The notes under the pieces: model-generated
Told to the model about the DNA's origin: nothing
Seen by the model: the letters and a program-made list of their open reading frames with translations, nothing else
Database searches by the model: none
Assembly: GCA_031262125.1 (NCBI GenBank)
Contig: JAISII010000035.1
Coordinates: 1-12,502 of the forward strand
From: Oscillospiraceae bacterium
GTDB lineage: Bacteria; Bacillota; Clostridia; Oscillospirales; Acutalibacteraceae
DNA: 12,502 nt
Reading direction: 5' to 3'
Shown: in pieces, positions 6,986 to 12,502 of the stretch
Layout of the letters: the number at the start of each line of letters is the position of its first letter
Position numbering within the stretch: position 1 is the first letter of the stretch
Made by a program: the position numbers and the translations under genes

Positions 6986-7822
6986 GTGGAATATATTTTT
7001 TTGCCCGACAAAACCATTGTTAAAAACATAAATAATTTTGACCCCGACCAAACTTTAGATTGCGGGCAGGCTTTCCGCTGGCAAAAACAGGCGGATAATT
7101 CCTACACCGGCACGGCGTTTGGGCGGACAATTAACGTTGCAAAGGTTGGCGGCGACCTTGTAATTGCAAACACAACGCCACAGGAATTTAACACCCTGTG
7201 GCTAAAATATTTTGATTTAGAAACCGACTATGAACAAATTAAAACCGAAATTAAGCACCTGCACCCAACGCTGCAAAAAGCCGCCGAGTTCGCCCCGGGC
7301 ATACGCATTTTGCGGCAAGAACCGTTCGAGGCTTTGGTAAGCTTTATAATCTCGCAAAACAATAACATAAAGCGTATTAAGGGCATAATTGACCGTTTGT
7401 GTGCAAACTTTGGGCAACAGTTGCCGGACGGAACTTTCGCCTTCCCTACGCCCTCGGCTTTGGCATCGCTAACACCCGCCGAACTTGAGCCAATTCGTGC
7501 AGGCTTTAGGCACAGGTATATTATAGACTGTGCACAAAAGGTGGCAAGCGGGCAGGTGGATTTTGAAGTTTGCCGTTTTGCTCCACTACCGCAAGCCCGT
7601 GCCGAGCTTATGAAAATTTGCGGTGTAGGCACAAAAGTTGCCGATTGTGTGCTGCTGTTTGGGTTTTATCGCTTGCAGAGCTTTCCGCTGGATGTTTGGA
7701 TGAAGCGGGCTATGCAAAGTTTGTTCCTGGGGCTTTCGCCCGAAGATTTCGGACCGTATGCCGGCATTGCCCAGCAATATATTTTTCATTATTGCCGAAT
7801 GAACCCGAATATATTGGAATAA
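6986..7822 (+). CDS. ogg: 8-oxoguanine DNA glycosylase/AP lyase
   Basis: The protein has 278 residues and removes oxidised guanine (8-oxoG) from DNA in base excision repair. The N-terminal domain has the OGG-type LDCGQAFRW block (about residues 24-32). The HhH-GPD domain includes ISQNNNIKRIKGI, the helix-hairpin-helix CGVGTKVAD with the catalytic lysine at K217, and FPLDVW with the catalytic aspartate at D236. The 19-residue spacing equals that of K249/D268 in human OGG1. The start is taken as GTG at 6986, with GGAG at 6975-6978 seven bases upstream. An open frame continues upstream into the dockerin gene, but that stretch is not protein-like and crosses the terminator. TTG at 6983 is an alternative start. 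An imperfect hairpin (CAGAC/GTCTG, 6937-6953) lies upstream; no strong promoter was seen. Confidence 0.93.
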   Translation: MEYIFLPDKTIVKNINNFDPDQTLDCGQAFRWQKQADNSYTGTAFGRTINVAKVGGDLVIANTTPQEFNTLWLKYFDLETDYEQIKTEIKHLHPTLQKAAEFAPGIRILRQEPFEALVSFIISQNNNIKRIKGIIDRLCANFGQQLPDGTFAFPTPSALASLTPAELEPIRAGFRHRYIIDCAQKVASGQVDFEVCRFAPLPQARAELMKICGVGTKVADCVLLFGFYRLQSFPLDVWMKRAMQSLFLGLSPEDFGPYAGIAQQYIFHYCRMNPNILE

Positions 7823-7841
7823 TTATTAGTTAGATGAAATC

Positions 7842-7870
7842 GGCAGGGTTTTACCCTGCCAAATTTTTTT
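7842..7870 (+). terminator. Intrinsic terminator after ogg
   Basis: GGCAGGGT (7842-7849), loop TTT, ACCCTGCC (7853-7860), then AAA and seven T. This is a perfect 8-bp GC-rich stem in the right place for ogg. On the other strand it lacks a T-run, so it would not clearly end the padR operon. Confidence 0.88.
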
Positions 7871-7912
7871 GTAACGCTAACTAAACAATTTAACAGTAAT
7901 AATGAGAAAAAT

Positions 7913-8797
7913 CTATTCAACAAACCTAAGGTCAAATTTGCCAACTATAGACCAAATATTTATGTTCGCTTCGCTACCGCCGTTTAACAAATAATAGGTA
8001 TCTGAATATTCCGTTATAGTTTCTTCAAGTTTAACTGCTTCTTTGTTGTGCAGTTCAACTGCACCTTCACCATCAGGCATATCCCAGTTACTGTAAATGT
8101 TCGCTTTGGTTTTTGCCGGTATGCTTATATCAAAATCACCAAATGCATTTTGCACCGACAAACTCCCTATTTCATAGGTTGTTTCTGCCTTGCATTTGCC
8201 CATAAAATTGTCTATCTGCAAACTTCTAAAGCTGCCTTTGCAGTTAATGTCGCCTGCAAAATTATAAACACTCAACCCAAACGGTTCTGTGCCGATTGGT
8301 TGTTTCTCTTCAAAAATCGAAAATTCCCCCGCCGAATTGTTTATTACTATATCCCCGGCAAAAGTGTTTGGCACTTTAACAGTAAGCACTGCCATGTTTG
8401 GTATGCCTAAATATTTTAAAAATTTTGTTTTTTCGATGCTTATATTCGCCCCATGATAATTACTGCTTTCTATTGACACTTCTGCTGCTCCATAAATACC
8501 ATCGGGTGCAGCACCGCTGTAATTTATAATAATACTGTCGGGCGATGCGTCTTGCGTTTCTATAACGGTTTTACAATCAACGTTAGTAAGCCTGACGGTT
8601 CCTTCTTCAGAAATATTCAAACTAAACTCCCTATTTTGGTTCGAATAAAAACTCGAACTCCATCGGTTCCAATCGGCAATAAAATTTGCAGCTCCGCCTG
8701 CAACAAGTGCCAAACCGGAAAAAGTGCTTATTACGCAAATTGAGACTAAAACAATAACGGCAATAACTTTTTTGCTCAGTTTCTTTTTGTTCTCCAT
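7913..8797 (-). CDS. Membrane-anchored DUF4097-like protein
   Basis: The protein has 294 residues. Residues 1-10 are basic and residues about 11-35 form one hydrophobic segment (membrane anchor or uncleaved signal). The rest is outside-facing and beta-rich, with repeated short strands (for example FAGDIVINNSAGEFSI, LSVYNFAGDINCKG, LSVQNAFGDFDISIP) like the beta-helix-type DUF4097 (YvlB/LiaG-like) proteins. No enzyme motif is visible. ATG at 8797 follows AAGGAG about 9 bases upstream. It is the last gene of the padR/DUF1700/DUF4097 operon, 40 bases after the DUF1700 gene. In other Firmicutes such cassettes are associated with envelope stress or antimicrobial resistance; a role here is inference. 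The family call rests on the strand pattern and the neighbours, not a search. Confidence 0.75.
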   Translation of the reverse strand: MENKKKLSKKVIAVIVLVSICVISTFSGLALVAGGAANFIADWNRWSSSFYSNQNREFSLNISEEGTVRLTNVDCKTVIETQDASPDSIIINYSGAAPDGIYGAAEVSIESSNYHGANISIEKTKFLKYLGIPNMAVLTVKVPNTFAGDIVINNSAGEFSIFEEKQPIGTEPFGLSVYNFAGDINCKGSFRSLQIDNFMGKCKAETTYEIGSLSVQNAFGDFDISIPAKTKANIYSNWDMPDGEGAVELHNKEAVKLEETITEYSDTYYLLNGGSEANINIWSIVGKFDLRFVE

Positions 8798-8821
8798 AAC
8801 TTTTTGCTCCTTATATATTTT

Positions 8822-8850
8822 GCGTAGCTGTTTTCGCCTACGCTTTTTTT
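8822..8850 (+). terminator. Terminator-like hairpin reading antisense to the padR operon
   Basis: GCGTAG (8822-8827) and CTACGC (8838-8843) form a 6-bp stem with a 10-base loop, followed on the plus strand by seven T. All genes here are on the minus strand, so it would stop only antisense transcription. In the operon mRNA the same hairpin contains the DUF1700 stop codon and might affect read-through or stability of the downstream gene. Confidence 0.4.
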
Positions 8851-9476
8851 ATTATGTTAACACACGATTTTACTATATATTTGCCCATTTTTACCAAGCC
8901 TTTGGCGACGACAGACACTGCCAAAGTTGCCAATATAGCACCTGCTAAAACTCCAACACCTATAAGTATTCCGCCAAATAACAAAGTGCCGTTCGGGTAC
9001 AAAGCAATTGCTGCAACAATCACTGCTGCTGCGGCTGCATATAAAGCAACTAAAATGCCAAGCAAGCCGAAAAACAAACCAATCATCAACCCCAGCAAAG
9101 GCACAACTATAAACAACATAAACAACAGCATACCCAAAACAGTAAGTACTTTTTTTGCTGTTTCTTTGTTCTTCTTAGCAGCGTCTTGCGGGTATGGCAC
9201 GGCATACGCCCCGCCCTGCCCGGTAACAAAAAACGGGTTGCTGCCGTCGTAATAACTGCCGTCTTGGCTGTGTGCGGCACTGCTGCCTTCGGCATAATAA
9301 TCGGCTGCCAATTCCTCCGGCACACCTAACGATTCGCAAATTTCGCTCTCGGTTTTGCCGTTTTCAAAGCCCACTCTAAAATGTTCTTCATAATCTGCCA
9401 AAATTTCTTTTCTGTCCTCATAGGGCAAAACGTCAATAGCCCTATTTAAACGTGTAATAAAATCAACCTTTGTCAT
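8838..9476 (-). CDS. DUF1700 (HAAS-domain) membrane protein
   Basis: The protein has 212 residues. Residues 1-65 match the DUF1700/HAAS pattern: a helical segment starting MTKVDFITRLNRAI, then YEDRKEILADYEEHF, then ESEICESLGVPEELA. A short polar linker follows (about residues 66-105). Residues about 108-195 are strongly hydrophobic, giving three to four membrane helices, with a basic tail. DUF1700 proteins are typically encoded directly after PadR-type regulators and are thought to act as membrane partners or sensors; their biochemistry is not established. The ATG at 9476 overlaps the padR stop in a TAATG junction, and the ribosome site (GAGGTGG) lies inside padR, implying translational coupling. 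Confidence 0.85.
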   Translation of the reverse strand: MTKVDFITRLNRAIDVLPYEDRKEILADYEEHFRVGFENGKTESEICESLGVPEELAADYYAEGSSAAHSQDGSYYDGSNPFFVTGQGGAYAVPYPQDAAKKNKETAKKVLTVLGMLLFMLFIVVPLLGLMIGLFFGLLGILVALYAAAAAVIVAAIALYPNGTLLFGGILIGVGVLAGAILATLAVSVVAKGLVKMGKYIVKSCVNIIKKA

Positions 9477-9826
9477 TACGCATCCACCTCGCTGTTATCA
9501 TCGGTGCTATATGCACCGTTTTTGTTTGTAATGCTGTTAACCTGTTTGCAAAAAGTACTCCATTCTTCCTCAAGGGTAGTTAACATCTCTCTACCCTTTT
9601 GCGTTATGGCGTAATATTTGCGGGGGGGACCGCCCGAAGCTTCGGCAAGGTAGACTGTTACCGCTTCATCTTGCCGCAAACGCCGCAAAACAGGGTACAC
9701 ACTGCCGTCGGCAAACCCAATCGAGCCGGAAAGTTCGTTTGCAACATCATAGCCATAACGGTCCGAATCTTTTAGCAACGCCAAGATGCAAAGCTCTAAT
9801 ATGCCTTTTTTAAATTGTATGTACAT
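9476..9826 (-). CDS. PadR-family transcriptional regulator
   Basis: The protein has 116 residues and is a winged-helix DNA-binding repressor type. It starts MYIQFKKGILELCILALL, then YGYDVANEL, SIGFADGSVYPVLRRLRQDE (recognition helix region) and PPRKYYAITQKGREML (wing), followed by a C-terminal helix for dimerisation. The ATG at 9826 is preferred because it gives the usual PadR N-terminus and has GGTG six bases upstream. In-frame ATG at 9832 and GTG at 9835 are possible starts. It leads the operon with the DUF1700 and DUF4097 genes. A near-ideal promoter and an inverted repeat at the start site suggest that it represses its own operon. Confidence 0.92.
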   Translation of the reverse strand: MYIQFKKGILELCILALLKDSDRYGYDVANELSGSIGFADGSVYPVLRRLRQDEAVTVYLAEASGGPPRKYYAITQKGREMLTTLEEEWSTFCKQVNSITNKNGAYSTDDNSEVDA

Positions 9827-9837
9827 ACGCATCACCC

Positions 9838-9860
9838 ACTATTATTCTTAAATTAATAGT
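9838..9860. promoter_or_regulatory. Candidate PadR operator
   Basis: ACTATTA (9838-9844) and TAATAGT (9854-9860) are perfect inverted arms with a 9-base spacer. The site lies directly downstream of the padR -10 box and covers the predicted transcription start (about 9855). This is the usual place for autorepression. Assignment to PadR is inferred from position only. Confidence 0.5.
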
Positions 9861-9861
9861 A

Positions 9862-9890
9862 ATTATAAATTAGTTTTTTCTGTTTGTCAA
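9862..9890 (-). promoter_or_regulatory. padR operon promoter
   Basis: On the minus strand there is a full-consensus sigma-A promoter: -35 TTGACA (9885-9890), a 17-base spacer, and -10 TATAAT (9862-9867). A promoter this strong ahead of a small regulator gene fits a promoter normally held down by a repressor. The rest of the padR-hrcA gap (9891-9960) is AT-rich and holds an imperfect inverted repeat (GTAATTTTTC at 9913, GAAAAATTTAC at 9941), possibly just UP-element-like DNA. Confidence 0.85.
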
Positions 9891-9960
9891 TAGTTTTTTA
9901 AATAAAAAAACCGTAATTTTTCTTTAAATGTGAAAATTATGAAAAATTTACATATAGCAC

Positions 9961-9989
9961 TTGACAAAATAATGGAAAAATGCTACCCT
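9961..9989 (+). promoter_or_regulatory. hrcA operon promoter
   Basis: -35 TTGACA (9961-9966), a 17-base spacer, and a non-ideal -10 TACCCT (9984-9989) preceded by an extended TGC. The predicted start near 9996 places the CIRCE operator at the beginning of the transcript. Confidence 0.7.
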
Positions 9990-10000
9990 ATAAACAGAAA

Positions 10001-10027
10001 TTAGCACTCGGTGCTTTAGAGTGCTAA
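10001..10027 (+). promoter_or_regulatory. CIRCE operator (HrcA binding site)
   Basis: TTAGCACTC (10001-10009), nine bases, GAGTGCTAA (10019-10027): a perfect match to the CIRCE consensus. HrcA binds it to repress class I heat-shock genes; folding with GroES/GroEL tunes HrcA activity. It sits at the start of the hrcA transcript, so hrcA-grpE-dnaK should be heat-inducible and autoregulated. Confidence 0.97.
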
Positions 10028-10134
10028 TTTTTAAAAAACTGCATATACTATTGCAAGCAAACATACATTGCAGTGCAAGTCGGCACTTTAGCAGCTTGTT
10101 GGTTTTAAAAAGACCGAAAGGGCGTGTGGGAACG

Positions 10135-11160
10135 ATGAAGCCAATTGAGCGTAAACAAAAAATTTTATCGAGCATTATAGAAAGCTACATTAAAACCGGC
10201 GAGCCCGTTGGTTCAAAAACCTTGCAAAGTGCGGCGTTTTCGGGCGTGTCGAGTGCGACCCTACGCAACGATATGGCAGAACTTACCGACAGCGGGCTTT
10301 TGTTTCAGCCGCATACATCCGCCGGCAGGGTGCCCACTTTGCCGGGTTTGCACAGTTATGTGGACAGCTTAGAGAATGTTCAACCCACACCACACCTAAA
10401 AGCCTATATAGATGACTTGATGTCGGGTTTTTACGGCTCGCCTGAGGAAGTTTTAAAAAAAGCAGAAGAAGCCTTGTTTAAAGTAACCGGCTGCGTGGGC
10501 ATAAGCTCTACCCCACCCTATGAGGGTATAACAATTCACAAACTAAAGCTTGTGCAAATAGGCAAATATACTGCAATGCTGCTGCTTATAACGTCGGTTG
10601 GTATGGTAAACACAAAAATTTTTCGCTGCGAGTACACAATTACCCCCGATATTCTCAGAGTGTTTGAGCAAGCACTAAACCACGAGCTTGCGGGGGTGGC
10701 ACTCTCTTCTGTTTGCACATCGTTTTTGCAAACAACCGCCTGCAATATGGGCGAAATCGCACTGTTGCTTGCCCCCTGCTTGGTTTCGGTTTTAGAGATT
10801 TCGGAAGAATCTCGCCAAATTAACATTGGCTACAGCGGTGCCGACAGTGTGCTTAGCCGAATTTCGGGCGATGTTATTACAGCGGGCAGCCTGTTTATGC
10901 TGCTAAACCAAAAAAAGCTTTTGCTAAACCTGCTGTTAAAAAACCGCCACAGCACAACAGTCAATTTTGGCGGCGAGGAGCAGCTCGCACAGCTGTCTAA
11001 CATAGTTTTAATATGCTCACGCTATAAAATAAATTCAAAACCGGCCGGAGGTTTGGCACTGGCAGGCTCACTGCGAACCGATTACCGTCTTGCACTGGCA
11101 GCGTTAAAATACACCGCCGATATTACCGGCTCTCTTATTGAAGACACAATTGCAGCGTAA
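10135..11160 (+). CDS. hrcA: Heat-inducible transcription repressor HrcA
   Basis: The protein has 341 residues, normal for the family. Residues 1-75 form the winged-helix DNA-binding domain with IERKQKILSSIIESYIKTGEPVGS, SSATLRNDMAELTDSGLL and PHTSAGRVPT. The rest is the GAF-like and dimerisation part, ending with the typical YTADITGSLIE. It represses from CIRCE sites when GroEL is free. The ATG at 10135 gives the standard N-terminus. The same frame extends upstream to 10021, but that would begin inside the CIRCE element. The ribosome site is weak (GAAAGGG at 10116-10122, 12 bases away), and an in-frame GTG at 10126 is possible. First gene of the hrcA-grpE-dnaK operon. Confidence 0.95.
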   Translation: MKPIERKQKILSSIIESYIKTGEPVGSKTLQSAAFSGVSSATLRNDMAELTDSGLLFQPHTSAGRVPTLPGLHSYVDSLENVQPTPHLKAYIDDLMSGFYGSPEEVLKKAEEALFKVTGCVGISSTPPYEGITIHKLKLVQIGKYTAMLLLITSVGMVNTKIFRCEYTITPDILRVFEQALNHELAGVALSSVCTSFLQTTACNMGEIALLLAPCLVSVLEISEESRQINIGYSGADSVLSRISGDVITAGSLFMLLNQKKLLLNLLLKNRHSTTVNFGGEEQLAQLSNIVLICSRYKINSKPAGGLALAGSLRTDYRLALAALKYTADITGSLIEDTIAA

Positions 11161-11171
11161 AAATTGCATCC

Positions 11172-11261
11172 AAACCACCCCGTCTGCTCTGCTCAATCTA
11201 AAATATTTTATTTTTTACTTAGGGAGCAGCCACCCCTCCCCGGAGGGGAATATTAGCACAA
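11172..11261 (+). repeat. Variable-hairpin intergenic element, copy 2
   Basis: Same frame as copy 1: AAACCACCCCGTC, inner stem CTGCTC (11184-11189) with GAGCAG (11224-11229), then CCACCCC and palindrome CCCCTCCCCGGAGGGG (11233-11248), and the tail AATATTAGCACAA. The inner loop is much longer than in other copies (34 bases, AT-rich, containing TAAAATATTTTA). It lies 11 bases after the hrcA stop, in the hrcA-grpE gap. A weak extended -10 (TGGTACACT, 11275-11283) follows it but lacks a good -35. Confidence 0.85.
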
Positions 11262-11350
11262 CGGCGTGGCTTTATGGTACACTCAAAAAGATGAAAAATT
11301 TCTGCATTCTGCATTATTATTTATGATTTATGAAAGAAGGAGTGTTCTGA

Positions 11351-11887
11351 TTGAAAAAAGACAAAAAAACCACAAAAGAAGATGATGTTTTTAAAGAACC
11401 GATTGAAGAAACATCGCCGAAGGAAACAGACAGCTCTCCCGTTGAGCAAGATACTAAAACACAAGAAGACCCGCTTGCCGCACAAAAAGATAAATATTTG
11501 CGGCTGGCAGCCGAGTACGACAACTACCGCAAGCGAACGTCCGCCGAAAAAGCGGCAATTTACAGCAACGCCTGTGCCGACACCGTTCTTGCACTGCTGC
11601 CCATAGCCGACAGTATCGACCAAGCCCTTAGCGGTGCAGTTGATGCCCCACCCGAATTTTTAAAAGGCTTGGAGCTTATTAAGACCCAGTTAGACACAGC
11701 CTTCGGCACTCTAAAAATCGAGCCATTCGGGCAAATCGGCGACGACTTTAACCCCGAAATCCACAACGCAATAGCACAAACCCCGCCCGAGGATAACCCC
11801 CCCAATACAATTGCAGCCGTGTACCAAAAAGGCTACAAAACCGCCGATAAGGTAATCCGCCATGCAATAGTGCAAGTGTATGGGTGA
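11351..11887 (+). CDS. grpE: Nucleotide exchange factor GrpE
   Basis: The protein has 178 residues and releases ADP from DnaK in the protein-folding cycle. Residues 1-40 are charged and disordered. Residues about 43-75 are the long dimer helix with the family motif LRLAAEYDNYRKRT. Residues about 100-178 include the four-helix bundle and the beta domain with FNPEIHNAIAQ and GYKTADKVIRHAIVQV, which match the GrpE signature. The start codon is TTG at 11351, supported by AAGGAG (11337-11342) eight bases upstream and by the MKKDKK-type N-terminus. It lies 190 bases after hrcA, a gap mostly filled by repeat element copy 2, and is followed at once by copy 3. Confidence 0.95.
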   Translation: MKKDKKTTKEDDVFKEPIEETSPKETDSSPVEQDTKTQEDPLAAQKDKYLRLAAEYDNYRKRTSAEKAAIYSNACADTVLALLPIADSIDQALSGAVDAPPEFLKGLELIKTQLDTAFGTLKIEPFGQIGDDFNPEIHNAIAQTPPEDNPPNTIAAVYQKGYKTADKVIRHAIVQVYG

Positions 11888-11888
11888 G

Positions 11889-11958
11889 TAAACCACCCCG
11901 TCTTCGCTAAAGCGAATCCACCCCTCCGCGGAGGGGAATATTAGCACAAACAATAGAC
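11889..11958 (+). repeat. Variable-hairpin intergenic element, copy 3
   Basis: AAACCACCCCGTC, inner stem TTCGCT (11903-11908) with AGCGAA (11911-11916), then CCACCCC and the perfect palindrome CCCCTCCGCGGAGGGG (11921-11936). The tail AATATTAGCACAA plus CAATAGAC is shared with copy 1. It begins two bases after the grpE stop and faces copy 4. Confidence 0.85.
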
Positions 11959-12029
11959 TATGAACAAACCACAAGAATAAAATACACAAAAAACTAACCT
12001 AACCGCTCCAAGTCTCGGAGAGAGAAAAC

Positions 12030-12091
12030 ATTCCCCTCCGTGGAGGGGTGGCTCAACACTTATGAAATGAGTGTTGAGACGGGGTGGTTTA
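12030..12091 (-). repeat. Variable-hairpin intergenic element, copy 4 (inverted)
   Basis: Reverse orientation to copies 1-3. On the plus strand it reads palindrome CCCCTCCGTGGAGGGG (12033-12048), inner stem CTCAACACT (12052-12060) with AGTGTTGAG (12070-12078), then GACGGGGTGGTTT. It has the longest inner stem (9 bp) and lacks the GCACAA/CAATAGAC tail. It ends 43 bases before the dnaK start. Its arms are complementary to those of copy 3. Confidence 0.85.
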
Positions 12092-12134
12092 TATTAAACA
12101 CAAAAAAATATAAAATTCGAAAGGATGAATTAAA

Positions 12135-12502
12135 ATGAAAACAATAGGTATAGATTTAGGAACAACAAACTCATGTGTTGCGGTTATCGAAGGCGGAGAG
12201 CCGGTAGTTATCGCAAATGCCGAGGGCGCAAGAACAACACCGTCGGTTGTAGCATTTTCAAAAGACGGCGAACGCTTGGTGGGTCAGGTTGCAAAACGTC
12301 AGGCAATAACAAACCCCGACCGTACAATTTCTTCTATTAAAAGAGAAATGGGTACCGGCTACAAAGTTAATATCGACAGCAAAAACTACACCCCGCAAGA
12401 AATTTCGGCGATGATTCTGCAAAAACTCAAGGGCGATGCCGAAGCATATTTGGGCGGCAAGGTTACTTCTGCCGTTATTACCGTACCCGCTTATTTTACC
12501 GA
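12135..12502 (+). CDS. dnaK: Molecular chaperone DnaK (Hsp70), N-terminal part only
   Basis: Translation from ATG at 12135 gives MKTIGIDLGTTNSCVAVIEG and continues through the ATPase domain (ARTTPSVVAF, NPDRTISSIKREMG, SAVITVPAYF) to the window edge. About 122 of some 610 residues are present. DnaK binds exposed hydrophobic segments of client proteins in an ATP-dependent cycle with DnaJ and GrpE. AAAGGA lies 9 bases upstream. The IDLGTTNS phosphate loop is intact. The 247-base gap after grpE holds two facing repeat elements and no convincing separate promoter, so expression most likely depends on the upstream CIRCE-controlled promoter. dnaJ is expected next but is outside the window. Confidence 0.97.
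   Translation, partial: MKTIGIDLGTTNSCVAVIEGGEPVVIANAEGARTTPSVVAFSKDGERLVGQVAKRQAITNPDRTISSIKREMGTGYKVNIDSKNYTPQEISAMILQKLKGDAEAYLGGKVTSAVITVPAYFT

Noticed and set aside
9913..9951. AT-rich inverted repeat between padR and hrcA
   Set aside because: Arms are made of A/T runs with an unpaired base, easily explained by composition in a promoter region.
10021..10134. Longer HrcA start at 10021
   Set aside because: It would begin inside the CIRCE operator, lacks a ribosome site and adds residues absent from the family.
11172..11261. Reading the repeat element after hrcA as an intrinsic terminator
   Set aside because: The GC-rich hairpin is followed by AATATTAGCAC, not a T-run, and the operon clearly continues into grpE and dnaK.
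11255..11283. Internal grpE promoter
   Set aside because: An extended -10 (TGGTACACT) is present but the -35 position shows no match; too weak to call.
5582..12091. CRISPR-like array
   Set aside because: The four copies are scattered, in both orientations, and have no regular spacers; variability lies inside the element, not between repeats.

Overview
The window looks like a chromosomal segment of a low-to-mid-GC Gram-positive anaerobe of the class Clostridia (Oscillospiraceae/Ruminococcaceae-like). The reasons are the hrcA-grpE-dnaK order with a perfect CIRCE operator, strong AGGAGG-type ribosome binding sites, sigma-A-type promoters, a clostridial-type 8-oxoguanine glycosylase, a secreted dockerin protein and a PadR/DUF1700/DUF4097 cassette. 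The genus cannot be fixed from the sequence alone. No tRNA, rRNA, CRISPR array, intact insertion sequence or prophage gene was seen.

Layout. Positions 1-2894 are read on the minus strand: an O-acetylhomoserine sulfhydrylase (cut by the left edge), a small zinc-ribbon membrane protein and an AT-rich membrane acyltransferase. A 76-77 bp direct repeat carrying a promoter flanks the acyltransferase, so both it and the zinc-ribbon gene begin behind a copy of the same promoter. Positions 3125-7822 are read on the plus strand: tyrS, an AI-2E family membrane transporter, a secreted dockerin protein with its own promoter and terminator, and ogg with a terminator. Positions 7913-9826 return to the minus strand as a compact operon: PadR regulator, DUF1700 membrane protein, DUF4097 membrane-anchored protein. 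From 10135 to the right edge the plus strand carries the class I heat-shock operon hrcA-grpE-dnaK (dnaK cut by the edge). The gap between padR and hrcA holds two divergent promoters, each with an operator-like inverted repeat at its start site.

The least explained feature is a family of four intergenic elements at about 5582, 11172, 11889 and 12030. Each has the same frame: ACCACCCCGTC, then an inner hairpin, then CCACCCC running into a palindrome of the form CCCCTCC-NC-GGAGGGG. The inner hairpin has a different sequence in every copy, yet it is self-complementary in all four. Three copies sit in the gaps of the hrcA-grpE-dnaK operon. Two of those face each other between grpE and dnaK and could fold into one large structure in the operon mRNA.

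Functionally the window mixes housekeeping genes (tyrosyl-tRNA charging, oxidative DNA repair, protein folding, sulfur amino acid synthesis) with envelope-facing genes (acyltransferase, zinc-ribbon protein, PadR cassette, dockerin protein). The adjacency looks like ordinary chromosome layout, not a single pathway.
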